Below are positions 32,649 through 41,556 of a stretch of DNA of 64,000 nt, in pieces. Made by a program: the position numbers and the translations under genes. The stretch comes from JAWLEP01 sp964553045. GTDB lineage: Bacteria > Fermentibacterota > Fermentibacteria > Fermentibacterales > JCC-6. The stretch covers positions 1 through 64,000 of the forward strand of contig CAZKJG010000015.1 of the NCBI GenBank assembly GCA_964553045.1, read 5' to 3'. Under the pieces are notes generated by a model. The model was not told the origin of the DNA and did not search any database. It was given only the letters and a program-made list of their open reading frames with translations. How positions within the stretch are numbered: position 1 is the stretch's first letter; every line of letters begins with the position of its first letter.

Positions 32649-35359
32649 CCGCGGCGGGGCCCTCCCGGCTGGTCCTGATCAACTCCGGCAAGTTCGACTA
32701 CGGCGAGGTGGACCTGGGCGGCCCCCTGCATCTGGTGGGGCCGAACAACGTGGGCAAGACCACCCTTATAGCCACCCTGCAGTTCCTCTACATCGACGGC
32801 CAGCGGCACATGCACTTCTCGCGCCCGATGGGCGAGACCCGGCGCTACTACTTCCCCGGCCGGGACAGCTACGTCCTCTTCGAGTGCCTCACGCCCCGGG
32901 GAATGATGGTGGTGGGCGCGCAGGGCCTGGGCCCCCTGAAGAACTACGAGTTCAGGCGGTTCGCCTACAGCGGCGGCTACTCGCGCGACGACTTCATCGA
33001 TTCCGACGGCAGGGTGCGGGACGCCGAGGAGATCCGCCGGGAGCTGGGGCTGCGGGACTGCGCCGACCTCGCCCCCGCCGAGCTGCGGGCCGCCCTGACG
33101 GGCATAGGCGGAAGCGAGGTGGACCTGGGGCTGGTCCCGGTCCGCAGCGCGGGTGACTACCGCCGCTTCCGGGCCATCTTCCGGAACCTGCTGAGGCTGG
33201 CGCACCTGAGCCAGCGGGAGCTGAAGGAGTTCCTGATCGAGGTCAACCGCGGCGACCTGCGCAAGGTGGAGATCGACCTCGCAGGCGACTTCACGTCGAT
33301 GTACAGGCAGGTAAGGCGGCAGGTCACGCAGCTGAACGGCCAGAGGGCGGTTGTGGGGCATGCGCGGAGGGCCCTGGAGCTGGACGGGGAGAGGGAGTCG
33401 CTGCGCCGCGAGCTGCCCACGCTCCGGCGGGCGCTGGCGGACGCTCTGGACCGGAGGCTGGAGGGCCTGGAGGCCCGCGCGCGGGAGGCCGCGAACGCCC
33501 GCAGCGGGCTGCTGGAGAGGCGGAAGGGGCTGGAGAAGGAGAGGGGGCTGCTGGCGTCGAAGGCCTCGGAGCTGGAGCGCGGCTGCGGACGGCTGGAGGA
33601 GCGGCTGGACGACTTCCGCCGCCGTGAGGAGGAGATGGCGGGCTACATGCCCGACCTGGAGGCCGGAAGGCTTCGGGAGGCCGAGGAGCGGATGGCCGAG
33701 CTGTCCGCCCGGCTTCGCGACGCCGCCCGTGAGGAGCCGCAGCAGGTGGAGGACCGCATACGCCGGGGGGAGTCGCAGCTGTCGGGCATGCGCAGAAGGC
33801 TGGCGAACCTCGAGAGGGCCGTGGGTAGCCGCCTCAGGGGATGCCGCGGCTTTGACGCGGAGACCCTGCGGCTGCTCAACCCCGGCCTGCCCTTCCTCCC
33901 CGACGGAGCGGATGGGGTGAGGGTGCTCGACCGCGGCGGGCTGGAGTCCCTCCTGGCGGGGCTCGCCGACAGGACCTCCGGCGATGTCTACAGCGACGGG
34001 ATGATGGAGGTTAGCCTGAAGGGCCTCGACCCCCCGCCGCTGGGCGACCTGGACGACGCCTCCGGGCTGCGGGCGTCGGTATCCGGCCTCGAGGCCTCCC
34101 TCGCCCGCGACCGGGAGGTGCTGGAGAGCGTCCGCGAGCGGGTGGAGCTGGAGCGCCGGCGCGACGGGCTGCGGGAGGAGCTTGCGCAGATGCGCTCCCG
34201 TCGGCACGCCTGGGAGCGGCTGGTCGCGGAGCGTCCCCGGGCGGCCGAGTGGAAGAGCGAGCTGTCCGGCCTGGAGGAGCGGCGCCGCGGGATATCGGAG
34301 GACATGGAGCGGCTGGGGCGGGAGCTGGCCGAGGTGGGGGAGAGCATGCGGGAGCTGGACGGGCAGCTGGAGGAGCTGAAGAGCGAGTCCGGAGAGCTAC
34401 GGGGTATTCGGGCCGACCTGCCCGCCCTTCCCGGGGATTGGGGGGAGGGCGAGGAGGTGGAGGCCGACCGCGGAGTCCGGGAGCTCCACGCGGCGTTCCG
34501 GTCGCGGTTCCGCGACGAGCGGGAGCTGTCCGGACGCATCGCCGAGATACTCCGGGACGTGGAGCTGTCCACCTACGAGATGTACAGGGCCTCCGACGAG
34601 GAGCAGACCCTGCGGAGGCTGCGTGAGGATGTGGACGCCCTGGAGGCCCGGGAGGAGGCGGTCCGCGAGCTCTGGAAGAGCCTGGCCAGCGACCTGGGGC
34701 AGGCGTTCAAGGGCCTGGTGGACAGCCTGGAGACGCTTCGGGGAAAGGTGGCCGAGCTGAACCGGCTGCTGGCCGGGGTCTCGGTGTCCAACCTGGAGCG
34801 GCTCTCGCTGCGGGTGAGCGAGCAGAGGCAGTGGACCGACCGGATAAGGCAGATAATGGAGGCCGACCGGATGCCCCTCTTCACCGACCGGGAGGCGGTG
34901 GACCGGTCGCTGGAGGAGCTGGGCGAGCTGCTGCAGAGGACCGGAAGGATAGAGCTGGGGGACCTCTTCGGCATCGGGTTCGAGGTGCGGACGGCCGACG
35001 GCGGCCAGCGGACCTACCCGCGGCTGGAGACGATAGAGTCCAACGGCACCACCATCACCATCAAGGTGCTGGTCAACCTGATGCTCCTGCGTGGCCTGCT
35101 GGCCGAAGACGGCGTCCGGGTGCCCTTCTACCTCGACGAGGCTTCCAGCCTGGACCGCGAGAACCTCCTGGGCGTGGTGGAGACGGCCTGGGAGATGGGC
35201 TTCCCGGCCGTGCTGGCCAGCCCGTCGGCCACCGACGTGGCCGACAGCGTCTACTTCATGCGCGACGACGGCGGCAGGGTGAGCCTGGACCCCGAGACCT
35301 CCCGAATGCGACTGCACAGGCGCGGCCGGGAGGGAGCGCCACCCCCGGACGATGGCTGA
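32645..35359 (+). CDS. jetC: Wadjet anti-plasmid system SMC-like ATPase JetC
   Basis: SMC/MukB-like ATPase of 904 residues that, in characterised Wadjet systems, extrudes DNA loops and triggers cleavage of small circular plasmids. The N-terminal head holds Walker A GPNNVGKTT near residue 34. A long coiled-coil rich in Leu/Glu/Arg follows, and the C-terminal head has TTITIKVLVNLMLLRGLL and the Walker B/D-loop YLDEASSLDRENLL. The coiled coil is shorter than in many JetC proteins. ATG at 32645 overlaps the jetB stop; jetD starts 8 bp before this gene ends. Confidence 0.88.
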   Translation: MTAAGPSRLVLINSGKFDYGEVDLGGPLHLVGPNNVGKTTLIATLQFLYIDGQRHMHFSRPMGETRRYYFPGRDSYVLFECLTPRGMMVVGAQGLGPLKNYEFRRFAYSGGYSRDDFIDSDGRVRDAEEIRRELGLRDCADLAPAELRAALTGIGGSEVDLGLVPVRSAGDYRRFRAIFRNLLRLAHLSQRELKEFLIEVNRGDLRKVEIDLAGDFTSMYRQVRRQVTQLNGQRAVVGHARRALELDGERESLRRELPTLRRALADALDRRLEGLEARAREAANARSGLLERRKGLEKERGLLASKASELERGCGRLEERLDDFRRREEEMAGYMPDLEAGRLREAEERMAELSARLRDAAREEPQQVEDRIRRGESQLSGMRRRLANLERAVGSRLRGCRGFDAETLRLLNPGLPFLPDGADGVRVLDRGGLESLLAGLADRTSGDVYSDGMMEVSLKGLDPPPLGDLDDASGLRASVSGLEASLARDREVLESVRERVELERRRDGLREELAQMRSRRHAWERLVAERPRAAEWKSELSGLEERRRGISEDMERLGRELAEVGESMRELDGQLEELKSESGELRGIRADLPALPGDWGEGEEVEADRGVRELHAAFRSRFRDERELSGRIAEILRDVELSTYEMYRASDEEQTLRRLREDVDALEAREEAVRELWKSLASDLGQAFKGLVDSLETLRGKVAELNRLLAGVSVSNLERLSLRVSEQRQWTDRIRQIMEADRMPLFTDREAVDRSLEELGELLQRTGRIELGDLFGIGFEVRTADGGQRTYPRLETIESNGTTITIKVLVNLMLLRGLLAEDGVRVPFYLDEASSLDRENLLGVVETAWEMGFPAVLASPSATDVADSVYFMRDDGGRVSLDPETSRMRLHRRGREGAPPPDDG

Positions 35360-36230
35360 GCGCCGCCCGGCGGACGGACTCGCCCGGCTCCTGCAGCGGC
35401 TGCTCTCGAAGGGGACCATCCCCGACAGCTCGCTGTCCGGCCGCAGCCGTCGCCGGCTGGCGGGGCTTCTGGAGTCGGGCGTCCTCCGCCGTGAGCGGTC
35501 CGGGTCCGGCTTCCGCATAGTCGTCGGGAGCCGGGAGTATCTGCGGCGGTGGATTAGCAAGAGCTACCCCTCCGGCCTGCTGGTCGACCGGTGCGCGGGG
35601 AGCGGCCGGGCCGCGGCTGTGGCCGCCCTCCGCGACTCCCACCGGGCGTCGGTACCCGGCAGCTGCCCGGTCCTGCTGCGGGGCTTCGGGGACGCGGCGC
35701 TGGATTCGGAAGGGGGCAGTTTCCCCGTGGGGAAGCTGACGGACGGCTACGGCGTCGCGGCGCTGATGGTGGGCCCCGGCTGCGGCTGGCGCTGGAGCGG
35801 CGGGGTCGCCGTGGTCGAGAACATGGAGGCATTCCTGAGGTTCGAGGAGCTGGGCGCTCCCCAGCGGCTGGCGGCCTACGCCGCGGGTAGGATGCACTCC
35901 GCCCTGCTGGGCTGGCTGGCCTCTCCCCGGATGTCGAAGGCGCTTCCCGTTCACTTCGGCGACTACGATCCGGTGGGCCTCGACGAGTACCTTCGCCTGC
36001 GCGAAGCCTGCCCCGGGCGGGCGGAGCTGTACCTGCCCGAGGGCCTGCAGCCGCTGTTCGCCCGCTACTCGAATCCGGGCCTGCTGCGGGGCACCGAGGC
36101 CATCCTGCGTCGGCTGAGGAGGTGCGGGCTCCCGGAGGTCCGCCGGGTGGTGGAGCTGATCGACCGCCACGGCGCCGGCCTCGAGCAGGAGGCGCTGCTG
36201 CTGGGAAGGGCGGGTTCGGAGCAGGGCTAA
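35352..36230 (+). CDS. jetD: Wadjet anti-plasmid system TOPRIM nuclease JetD
   Basis: Nuclease subunit of 292 residues (DUF3322/DUF2220 type). In Wadjet it is the endonuclease that cuts circular DNA. An N-terminal winged-helix part with ISKSYPSGLL is followed by a TOPRIM core: VVENMEAF carries the glutamate and HFGDYDPVGLDEYLRL the DxD metal-binding pair. At 292 residues it is shorter than typical JetD proteins. ATG at 35352 overlaps the end of jetC by 8 bp, completing a four-gene, tightly overlapping operon. Confidence 0.88.
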   Translation: MAERRPADGLARLLQRLLSKGTIPDSSLSGRSRRRLAGLLESGVLRRERSGSGFRIVVGSREYLRRWISKSYPSGLLVDRCAGSGRAAAVAALRDSHRASVPGSCPVLLRGFGDAALDSEGGSFPVGKLTDGYGVAALMVGPGCGWRWSGGVAVVENMEAFLRFEELGAPQRLAAYAAGRMHSALLGWLASPRMSKALPVHFGDYDPVGLDEYLRLREACPGRAELYLPEGLQPLFARYSNPGLLRGTEAILRRLRRCGLPEVRRVVELIDRHGAGLEQEALLLGRAGSEQG

Positions 36231-36297
36231 GACGTTGCCGTCTTGGGGAATCGCTTGTAGTATTGAACCGGCACAGACGGCAGCGAGGTTGTGCATA

Positions 36298-37413
36298 ATG
36301 ATATCAAAGCTCTTCATCCACGGGTACGGGCCTCTGGTCAACTTCGAGATCCGTCCGGGAGATCTGTCGTTGCTCCTGGGCGACAACGGCTCGGGGAAGT
36401 CGTCCGTCCTTGCCGCCCTCTCTTCTCTGCGGAGTTTCGCAACCGGGCGGGCGAGTCTGCCCGAGTGCTTCCCCCAGGCAGATCTGACGGTATGGCTCGA
36501 TGTGCCGGAGCTGAGGATCGAGCTGGAGGCTGTCGGCAACGAAGGCACGTACACCTACATATTCCTCGCGGAATACCGGAAGGACGGATCCGACTGCCGG
36601 GTTCTCCGCGAAGCCCTGCTGTACGACGGGGCCCCCCTGCTGGACTTCAGGGAGGGAACGGTCCAGCTCTACAGGGATGATCATTCCGAAGGGCCGAGCT
36701 ACACGTTCGACTGGCACCTGTCGGCGCTGGCCACCATACAGCAGAGGCATGACAACACCAGGCTGACCTGGTTCCGGAAGTGGCTGGAGAGGATTCTCAT
36801 ACTGCAGGCGCTTCCACCGGTGATGAGGGCTGAGGCACCGCGGGCGAGGACGGAGCCGGGACACCATTTCCAGAACTTCATCACCTGGTACGCGGAAGCC
36901 TCCCAGGATCAGGCGTTCGCCATCGCCGCAACCAGGCTCGTATCCGAGGTCCTTCCGGGATTCAGCCATTTCAGCTTTGAGCCCACCGGCTCGAAGATGC
37001 AGAAGCTCTACGCGGTATTCACTTCCGAGTCCGGCAGCAGCTACCGGTACGACTTCGGCAGCCTCTCCGACGGGGAACGCATGCTGATCTGCCTCTACTG
37101 CCTGGTTGCGCTGGCGGAGACCCCGACCGATGGAATCGCTCCGGTTTTGGCCGTTGATGAGCCTGACAACTTCTTGGCACTAACTGAGATACAGCCATGG
37201 CTCAGGGCGATCTACGATGCCACGGTGGCGGGGAGCGCCCAGTGCATGCTCATCTCGCATCACCCCGAGTTCATAGACTTCCTTGCCGAGGGAAAGGGGA
37301 TACTCTTCTCCCGCGAGCCGAACTCGCCGGTCAGGACCCGCAGGCTGGATAACCTCCGGGATGGCGGGGTGAGCGTATCCGAGAAGGCGGCCCGCCGCTG
37401 GCTCGACCGATAG
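36298..37413 (+). CDS. AAA ATPase (AAA_21/OLD-like), defence-associated
   Basis: ATPase of 371 residues of the SMC-like AAA_21 group. Walker A GDNGSGKSS is near residues 31-39, the ABC-type signature appears in YDFGSLSDGERMLI, Walker B is PVLAVDEPDNFL and the H-loop is MLISHHPEF. Proteins like this pair with small nucleases or TOPRIM-like proteins in defence loci. Directly downstream, 37427-37634 holds what looks like a broken partner gene. ATG at 36298 is chosen because it gives the standard MISKLFIHGYGPL start; GCGAGG lies upstream. It follows jetD by 67 bp but is not a normal Wadjet component. Confidence 0.8.
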   Translation: MISKLFIHGYGPLVNFEIRPGDLSLLLGDNGSGKSSVLAALSSLRSFATGRASLPECFPQADLTVWLDVPELRIELEAVGNEGTYTYIFLAEYRKDGSDCRVLREALLYDGAPLLDFREGTVQLYRDDHSEGPSYTFDWHLSALATIQQRHDNTRLTWFRKWLERILILQALPPVMRAEAPRARTEPGHHFQNFITWYAEASQDQAFAIAATRLVSEVLPGFSHFSFEPTGSKMQKLYAVFTSESGSSYRYDFGSLSDGERMLICLYCLVALAETPTDGIAPVLAVDEPDNFLALTEIQPWLRAIYDATVAGSAQCMLISHHPEFIDFLAEGKGILFSREPNSPVRTRRLDNLRDGGVSVSEKAARRWLDR

Positions 37414-37426
37414 CAGCACCCGGGTT

Positions 37427-37634
37427 GTGATACTCTGCGAGGACCGTCAGCACTCATGCTTCGCCCGATACTTCCTTGAGGAGCTCTTCGGACTGAATCG
37501 GCGGAAGATAATCAGAGAGCAGCTGCAGGCCCCTGGTCGAACAGCTTGCCGCCCAATGCCGCCGTGGGATCGTGCCCGAAGAAGGAGCCCCACCATCGCT
37601 GAGGGACGCCTGCGATGAGCTGGGAGGGCTGTAG
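37427..37634 (+). pseudogene. decayed partner gene of the defence ATPase
   Basis: From the GTG at 37427 a frame reads ILCEDRQHSCFARYFLEELF and RRKIIREQLQ, similar to the start of small nuclease-like proteins (VxLCEDxQH...FxxxFL) found beside AAA ATPases. Near 37530 the reading frame of a plausible C-terminus begins (PLVEQLAAQCRRGIVPEE, then APPSLRDACDELGGL and TAG at 37632-37634). The middle of such a protein (about 130 residues) is absent, so there is a deletion plus frameshift. The gene is 13 bp downstream of the ATPase, which supports a former two-gene module. Family assignment is tentative. Confidence 0.5.
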
Positions 37635-37654
37635 CAAAGACGGCTGAGGCCAGT

Positions 37655-38572
37655 CTATCGCTGCCGCAGGCGCTCCAGCAGGGCGTCCAGCTCATCGTCG
37701 TCCATGCCGGCGGCGCCCATGGGGCGCTGGGTGGCGTCGTGGGCGTCGGAGCCGCCGGTCACCAGCAGGCCCAGGGTGTCGGCCCAGTCCAGCAGAAGGC
37801 GCTCGTGGTGGGGGGTGTGGCCGGGGTAGTGGGCCTCCAGGGCGCCGATGCCCAGCACCTCCGGGTCCAGGAACTCCGGCATCAGGCGCTGTACGGTCTG
37901 CAGAGGGGGCAGGACCTCCTTGTAGTGGCTGTCCCCCGGGAACGACCCGGCGGCGGGGTGGGCCAGGGAGGCCACCACCGGCCAGTCCTGGACCACCGGC
38001 TGTATGTGGCAGGGGTCCACGCCGGAGGGGACGTAGGCGGGGCTGTCGTTGCCTATCAGGCGGCTTACCTGGTCCTTTGAGAGGCCGTGCCGCTGGGTGA
38101 GTACCATGGCGAAGTGGCGGCGGGTGGCGTTGTCGGCGCAGGCGTGTATCTCCTGCTCCCGCAGGGGCCGGGAGAGCACGGGGGTCTCGCCCTCCGGGCC
38201 GAAGACCCTGTTGATCCGCTCCACCCGGGCGGCCACCAGGTGCCTTCCCCGACCCCTGGCCATCGCCTCCCTAAGCGCTTCGGTGAAGCCCTCGTCCTCC
38301 AGCATCTCCCGGGTGAAGTAGACCAGCAGGTGCAGCGAGCCGGTGAAGTACTCCCGGGTGAAGCGCATGGTGAGCTCCACCCCGGGAATGAGGGTTATGC
38401 CGGCGATGTCCGCCGCCTGCCGGGCCTCTGAGAGGCCGGCGATGGTGTCGTGGTCGGTGAGGGAGAAGGCCCGCAGGCCCAGGGAGGCGGCCTCTCCCGC
38501 CACCTCCGCCGGGGTACGGTCTCCGTCGCTTTCGGTTGAGTGAAGGTGCAGGTCGGCCGCGTAGTCGCCCAT
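37655..38572 (-). CDS. PHP-domain phosphoesterase
   Basis: Metal-dependent phosphatase of 305 residues. The polymerase-and-histidinol-phosphatase (PHP) signature DLHLHSTESDGDRTP is at residues 7-21, SLTDHDTIAGL near 38-48, and further ligands are seen as PGVELTM, SLAHPAAG and GGSDAHDATQRPMG. The layout resembles the RNase AM/YciV branch (3',5'-nucleoside bisphosphate phosphatase), but substrate specificity is not certain. ATG at 38572. The stop lies close to the defence island, and the cupin gene is 12 bp upstream on the same strand, so the two may be co-transcribed. Confidence 0.87.
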   Translation of the reverse strand: MGDYAADLHLHSTESDGDRTPAEVAGEAASLGLRAFSLTDHDTIAGLSEARQAADIAGITLIPGVELTMRFTREYFTGSLHLLVYFTREMLEDEGFTEALREAMARGRGRHLVAARVERINRVFGPEGETPVLSRPLREQEIHACADNATRRHFAMVLTQRHGLSKDQVSRLIGNDSPAYVPSGVDPCHIQPVVQDWPVVASLAHPAAGSFPGDSHYKEVLPPLQTVQRLMPEFLDPEVLGIGALEAHYPGHTPHHERLLLDWADTLGLLVTGGSDAHDATQRPMGAAGMDDDELDALLERLRQR

Positions 38573-38584
38573 GTGGCCTCTTTC

Positions 38585-38932
38585 CTATCGGGGCTCGGAG
38601 GCCAGCAGTATCCGGGCCTCTTCCCCGGTGTCGTCGTTCTGGAGGTGGAAGCGCTCGTGGGGCCTGACTATCACCGTGTCACCCGGCTGCAGGCTGTGGA
38701 GGAAGCCGTCGCCGTCCATGCAGCTGGGGCGGCCGGCGGTGACGTGGAAGACCCGTTCGCCCGGGCTGTCGCCTCTGGCGATGCGGCCTCCGGGAGCTAT
38801 GGTGAGCATGCGGACCGCCAGCCGGTTGCAGCCCTCGGCCTGGCTGGCCAGTATGGACTCCAGCGCCCGGGAGTGGCCCCCGCCGGAGGGGGGACGCCTC
38901 CTGGGCTCGCCCGCCTTCCTGATCAGCGCCAT
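38585..38932 (-). CDS. small cupin-domain protein
   Basis: Single-domain cupin of 115 residues. The two halves are RLAVRMLTIAPGGRIARGDS and the glycine-containing LQPGDTVIVRPHERFHLQND, with a His in PHERFHLQN and GERVFHVTAGRPSCMDG between. Several of the usual metal-binding histidines of motif 1 are not obvious, so it may be a non-catalytic sensor. ATG at 38932 has AAAGGAG 6 bp upstream, so the longer frame from 39031 is rejected. It precedes the PHP gene with a short gap. Specific ligand unknown. Confidence 0.75.
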   Translation of the reverse strand: MALIRKAGEPRRRPPSGGGHSRALESILASQAEGCNRLAVRMLTIAPGGRIARGDSPGERVFHVTAGRPSCMDGDGFLHSLQPGDTVIVRPHERFHLQNDDTGEEARILLASEPR

Positions 38933-39159
38933 CGTACTCCTTTGAAACGGTGTGTCCCCATCATTCGGCACTATACCATTCGCCTTGCCTCCGGCAAAAG
39001 CCCCGTAATGCGGCCGCTGCTGCGAATCCACCCAACGTGATCACATACCAACATTGCTGATGTGGAATAATCATCAAATTCAATATTTATAATGTTGGTT
39101 ATTCGGCTGTTTTCTTCCGCGAAGGGGAAATGATGTAAGCCACATACCTGGAGAGACTC

Positions 39160-39366
39160 ATGGCCGACCAGCGTTCCGAGCTGCTGCGAAAGGGAGCTGG
39201 GCGGCATTGGGGAGGCCATGGATCTCTTCTACCTGGATACGGGCACTCTGCCAACCTACGACCAGAAGGGCAGCGAGCCGATTGACGTAGGAAAGACCGT
39301 CCGTGTCGTTCCCTTCTGGAGATGGGCGATGGAGCAACCGGTCAGCGGCCGGGGCCGAAGGTGACC
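39160..39366 (+). pseudogene. possible remnant of a pilin-like gene
   Basis: In the 38933-39341 gap the plus strand reads MADQRSELLRK (from ATG 39160) and, after one extra G in GAAAGGGAG near 39193, continues in another frame as ELGGIGEAMDLFYLDTGTLPT and YDQKGSEPIDVGKTVRVVPFWRW to a TGA near 39364. The DLFYLDTGTLPT segment resembles type II secretion/type IV pilin-like proteins. It overlaps the 3' end of the patatin gene by about 25 bp. The upstream half of this gap is AT-richer and shows nothing else. Confidence 0.3.
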
Positions 39367-41441
39367 GGCGCGCCTATGGAAACCGTCCAGCGGTCGCTGC
39401 GGGAGGAGATGCCCCAGGAGATCCTCGCCGGCCCCACCGGAGTGTCCACCCCGCCGGCGATGCCGCCGCCGTAGGTCTCCTCGCCCTCGCCGGGGCTTTC
39501 CAGTGCGGTCCAGTCCCAGCAGCCGGCGGCGGAGGCCTCCAGGAAGAACGGCCCGTTGAGCTCCCGGCGCCAGCGCAGCCCCGCCGCCGCCCTCTGCCGG
39601 GCGGGAAGGGAGTTCCAGGGCTGGCCGGGTAGGGAGCGGCCGGTGGTCATTCGGGAGTGCTGCCACTCGAAGGTGTCGCCGGCCAGCAGCTGCCCCCACA
39701 GCGACAGCGACAGGGTGCCACGGCGCAGGAAGGGCGCGTGCTGCCCGGCGTCCCAGCCCAGTCGCTGGTGACGGTGCTCCCCCAGAGGGCTGACGTGGGC
39801 CTCCACCTCGACCCTCCGGCCCGAGGATGGCCTGACCTGGTCGTCGGTGGTGTCCATCAGCAGCCGCAGGTAGGCCCTCTCGAATGCCTCGAACCCGCCT
39901 CCGCCCCAACGGTGGACCACGGCTCCACCGCCCAGGTTCACCATGCCCCACCAGCCTGCGGCAAAGCCGCCGGTGAGTCCAGCCTCTCCCCGGGTCTCCA
40001 CCCGGACTCGGCCGGAGCCGTCGCGGGTGCGGAAGTCGGCCTCCATCTGACGGGCCGAGGCCTCCAGCTCGGTGTACCAGCGGTCGCCGAATGCCAGGTC
40101 GGAGGCCCGGACCTCGGTGAAGAGGTAGTGGCTGCTGCCGCCCACGGTCATCAGGAAGGGACGCCCGGAGCCCAGGAAGTTGCGGTCGTGGAGGGATACC
40201 TGGCCGTCCAGGCCGAAGTCGGAGTAGAAGGAGATGTCCAGCCCCAGGGTGGCGGGACGGCTCTCCCGGAAGGTGTAGACAACGTTGACCTTGCCGCTGT
40301 CGGTGGCGGGGATCAGGCTGAGGTCCACCCGGCGGAACAGCCCGGTGGAGTAGAGCTGCTCCTGCGAGCGGCGGAGGTCGGCGGGGGTGATCACCTGGCC
40401 CCGGCGGAGGTCCACCCAGGACGAGATCGCCGAGAAGCTCAGATCGCGCAGGCCTCCCATGTGGATGCTTGCCACCCGCATCTCCGGAGGCCGGCAGGGC
40501 TGCGGAGGCTCGGCGCGGCGGGGCAGGCCGGGCGTGGAGTCCAGGAAGGCCCGGGCGGCGGCGTAGCCCCAGGCCACCAGGCTGTCGGCCCGGCCGAAGT
40601 CCCAGGCCGCCACCCCGCGGAGGTCGGGGCGGATCACGTAGTCGGACTCGGCTCGGTGCAGCTCGTTCATGCGTGCGGTGAGGGCCTTCAGCGTCAGCTC
40701 GCCCACCTGTACCATGTTGGGGTGGTGGGGGATGGTCTGCGGGGGCTCGGAGATGTCCACCGCCAGCACCGGCAGGCCCCAGGCCTTCCGGGCCACGTCC
40801 ACCGGCATGTTGTCTATCACCCCTCCGTCCACCAGCAGCAGGGAGTCCCGCCTCACCGCCGGGAAGACCATGGGCACTGCCATAGAGGAGAGCTGGGCCA
40901 TGTAGAGGTCGCCCCGGTCGAACACCACCCTCTGGCGGCCCACCAGGTCGAAGCAGACCACCCGCACCGGTATGGGAAGGGAGTCGAAGCTCTTCCCGCA
41001 GGCCACCTGGACCGGCTCGGTGAGCGATGACAGCAGCGAGCCCACCCGCTGGGTGGGAACGGCGCTCTGGGGAAGCTGCGGCCGCATGCCCTGCAGGTCC
41101 AGGGTGAGGAGGTTGCCGGCCCGGGCCATCCTCTGGGGAAGCAGCACCATGTGCCTGTCCGGGGTGGAGGAGAAGAGGCTGTCCCAGTCCAGAGACCGGG
41201 TGATGCTGTCGATCTGGGCGCCGGTGTAGCCGCATCCGTACAGGCCGGCCACCAGGGCCCCCATGCTGGTTCCGGCCACGGCGTCCACCCGGACCCCTGC
41301 CTCGTCCAGGGCCCTGAGGACTCCCACGTGGGCCAGGCCGCGGGCGCCGCCGCCGGCCAGGACCAGGGCAACTCCCTGGCCGCCAGCGGAGTCCGCTGGA
41401 GCCATGAGGCTCATGACGCAGCTCAGCAGCAGGGCGGTCAT
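39342..41441 (-). CDS. patatin-like phospholipase fused to a POTRA/Omp85 barrel (PlpD-like)
   Basis: Outer-membrane protein of 699 residues of type Vd autotransporter build. A signal peptide precedes a patatin domain: the oxyanion loop GGGARGLAHVG is near residues 30-40, the nucleophile is in GTSMG (Ser59) and the acid in DGGVIDNMP. A POTRA-like region starting VASIHMGGLRDL (about 330-400) and a C-terminal barrel follow with repeated amphipathic strands (FYSDFGLDGQVSLHDRNFLGSGRPF). The protein should expose or release a phospholipase. ATG at 41441. It is divergently oriented from the C25 peptidase gene. Confidence 0.88.
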   Translation of the reverse strand: MTALLLSCVMSLMAPADSAGGQGVALVLAGGGARGLAHVGVLRALDEAGVRVDAVAGTSMGALVAGLYGCGYTGAQIDSITRSLDWDSLFSSTPDRHMVLLPQRMARAGNLLTLDLQGMRPQLPQSAVPTQRVGSLLSSLTEPVQVACGKSFDSLPIPVRVVCFDLVGRQRVVFDRGDLYMAQLSSMAVPMVFPAVRRDSLLLVDGGVIDNMPVDVARKAWGLPVLAVDISEPPQTIPHHPNMVQVGELTLKALTARMNELHRAESDYVIRPDLRGVAAWDFGRADSLVAWGYAAARAFLDSTPGLPRRAEPPQPCRPPEMRVASIHMGGLRDLSFSAISSWVDLRRGQVITPADLRRSQEQLYSTGLFRRVDLSLIPATDSGKVNVVYTFRESRPATLGLDISFYSDFGLDGQVSLHDRNFLGSGRPFLMTVGGSSHYLFTEVRASDLAFGDRWYTELEASARQMEADFRTRDGSGRVRVETRGEAGLTGGFAAGWWGMVNLGGGAVVHRWGGGGFEAFERAYLRLLMDTTDDQVRPSSGRRVEVEAHVSPLGEHRHQRLGWDAGQHAPFLRRGTLSLSLWGQLLAGDTFEWQHSRMTTGRSLPGQPWNSLPARQRAAAGLRWRRELNGPFFLEASAAGCWDWTALESPGEGEETYGGGIAGGVDTPVGPARISWGISSRSDRWTVSIGAPVTFGPGR

Positions 41442-41556
41442 GCTTTACTCCACCGCTTTCGTAGGATATGTTCTTCCGGAAACCAAAACCCCGGGATTCT
41501 GTTACTCCCATAGATAGACCAACCGCAGAGATACCGCAACGCAGAGGAGGCGCACC

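Noticed and set aside
36235..36297. N-terminal extension of the defence ATPase (start at 36235)
   Set aside because: The extra 21 residues do not resemble the family; ATG at 36298 gives the normal beginning.
38971..39219. 82-codon minus-strand frame upstream of the cupin gene
   Set aside because: No family resemblance or start signal, and it is antisense to the possible pilin-like remnant.
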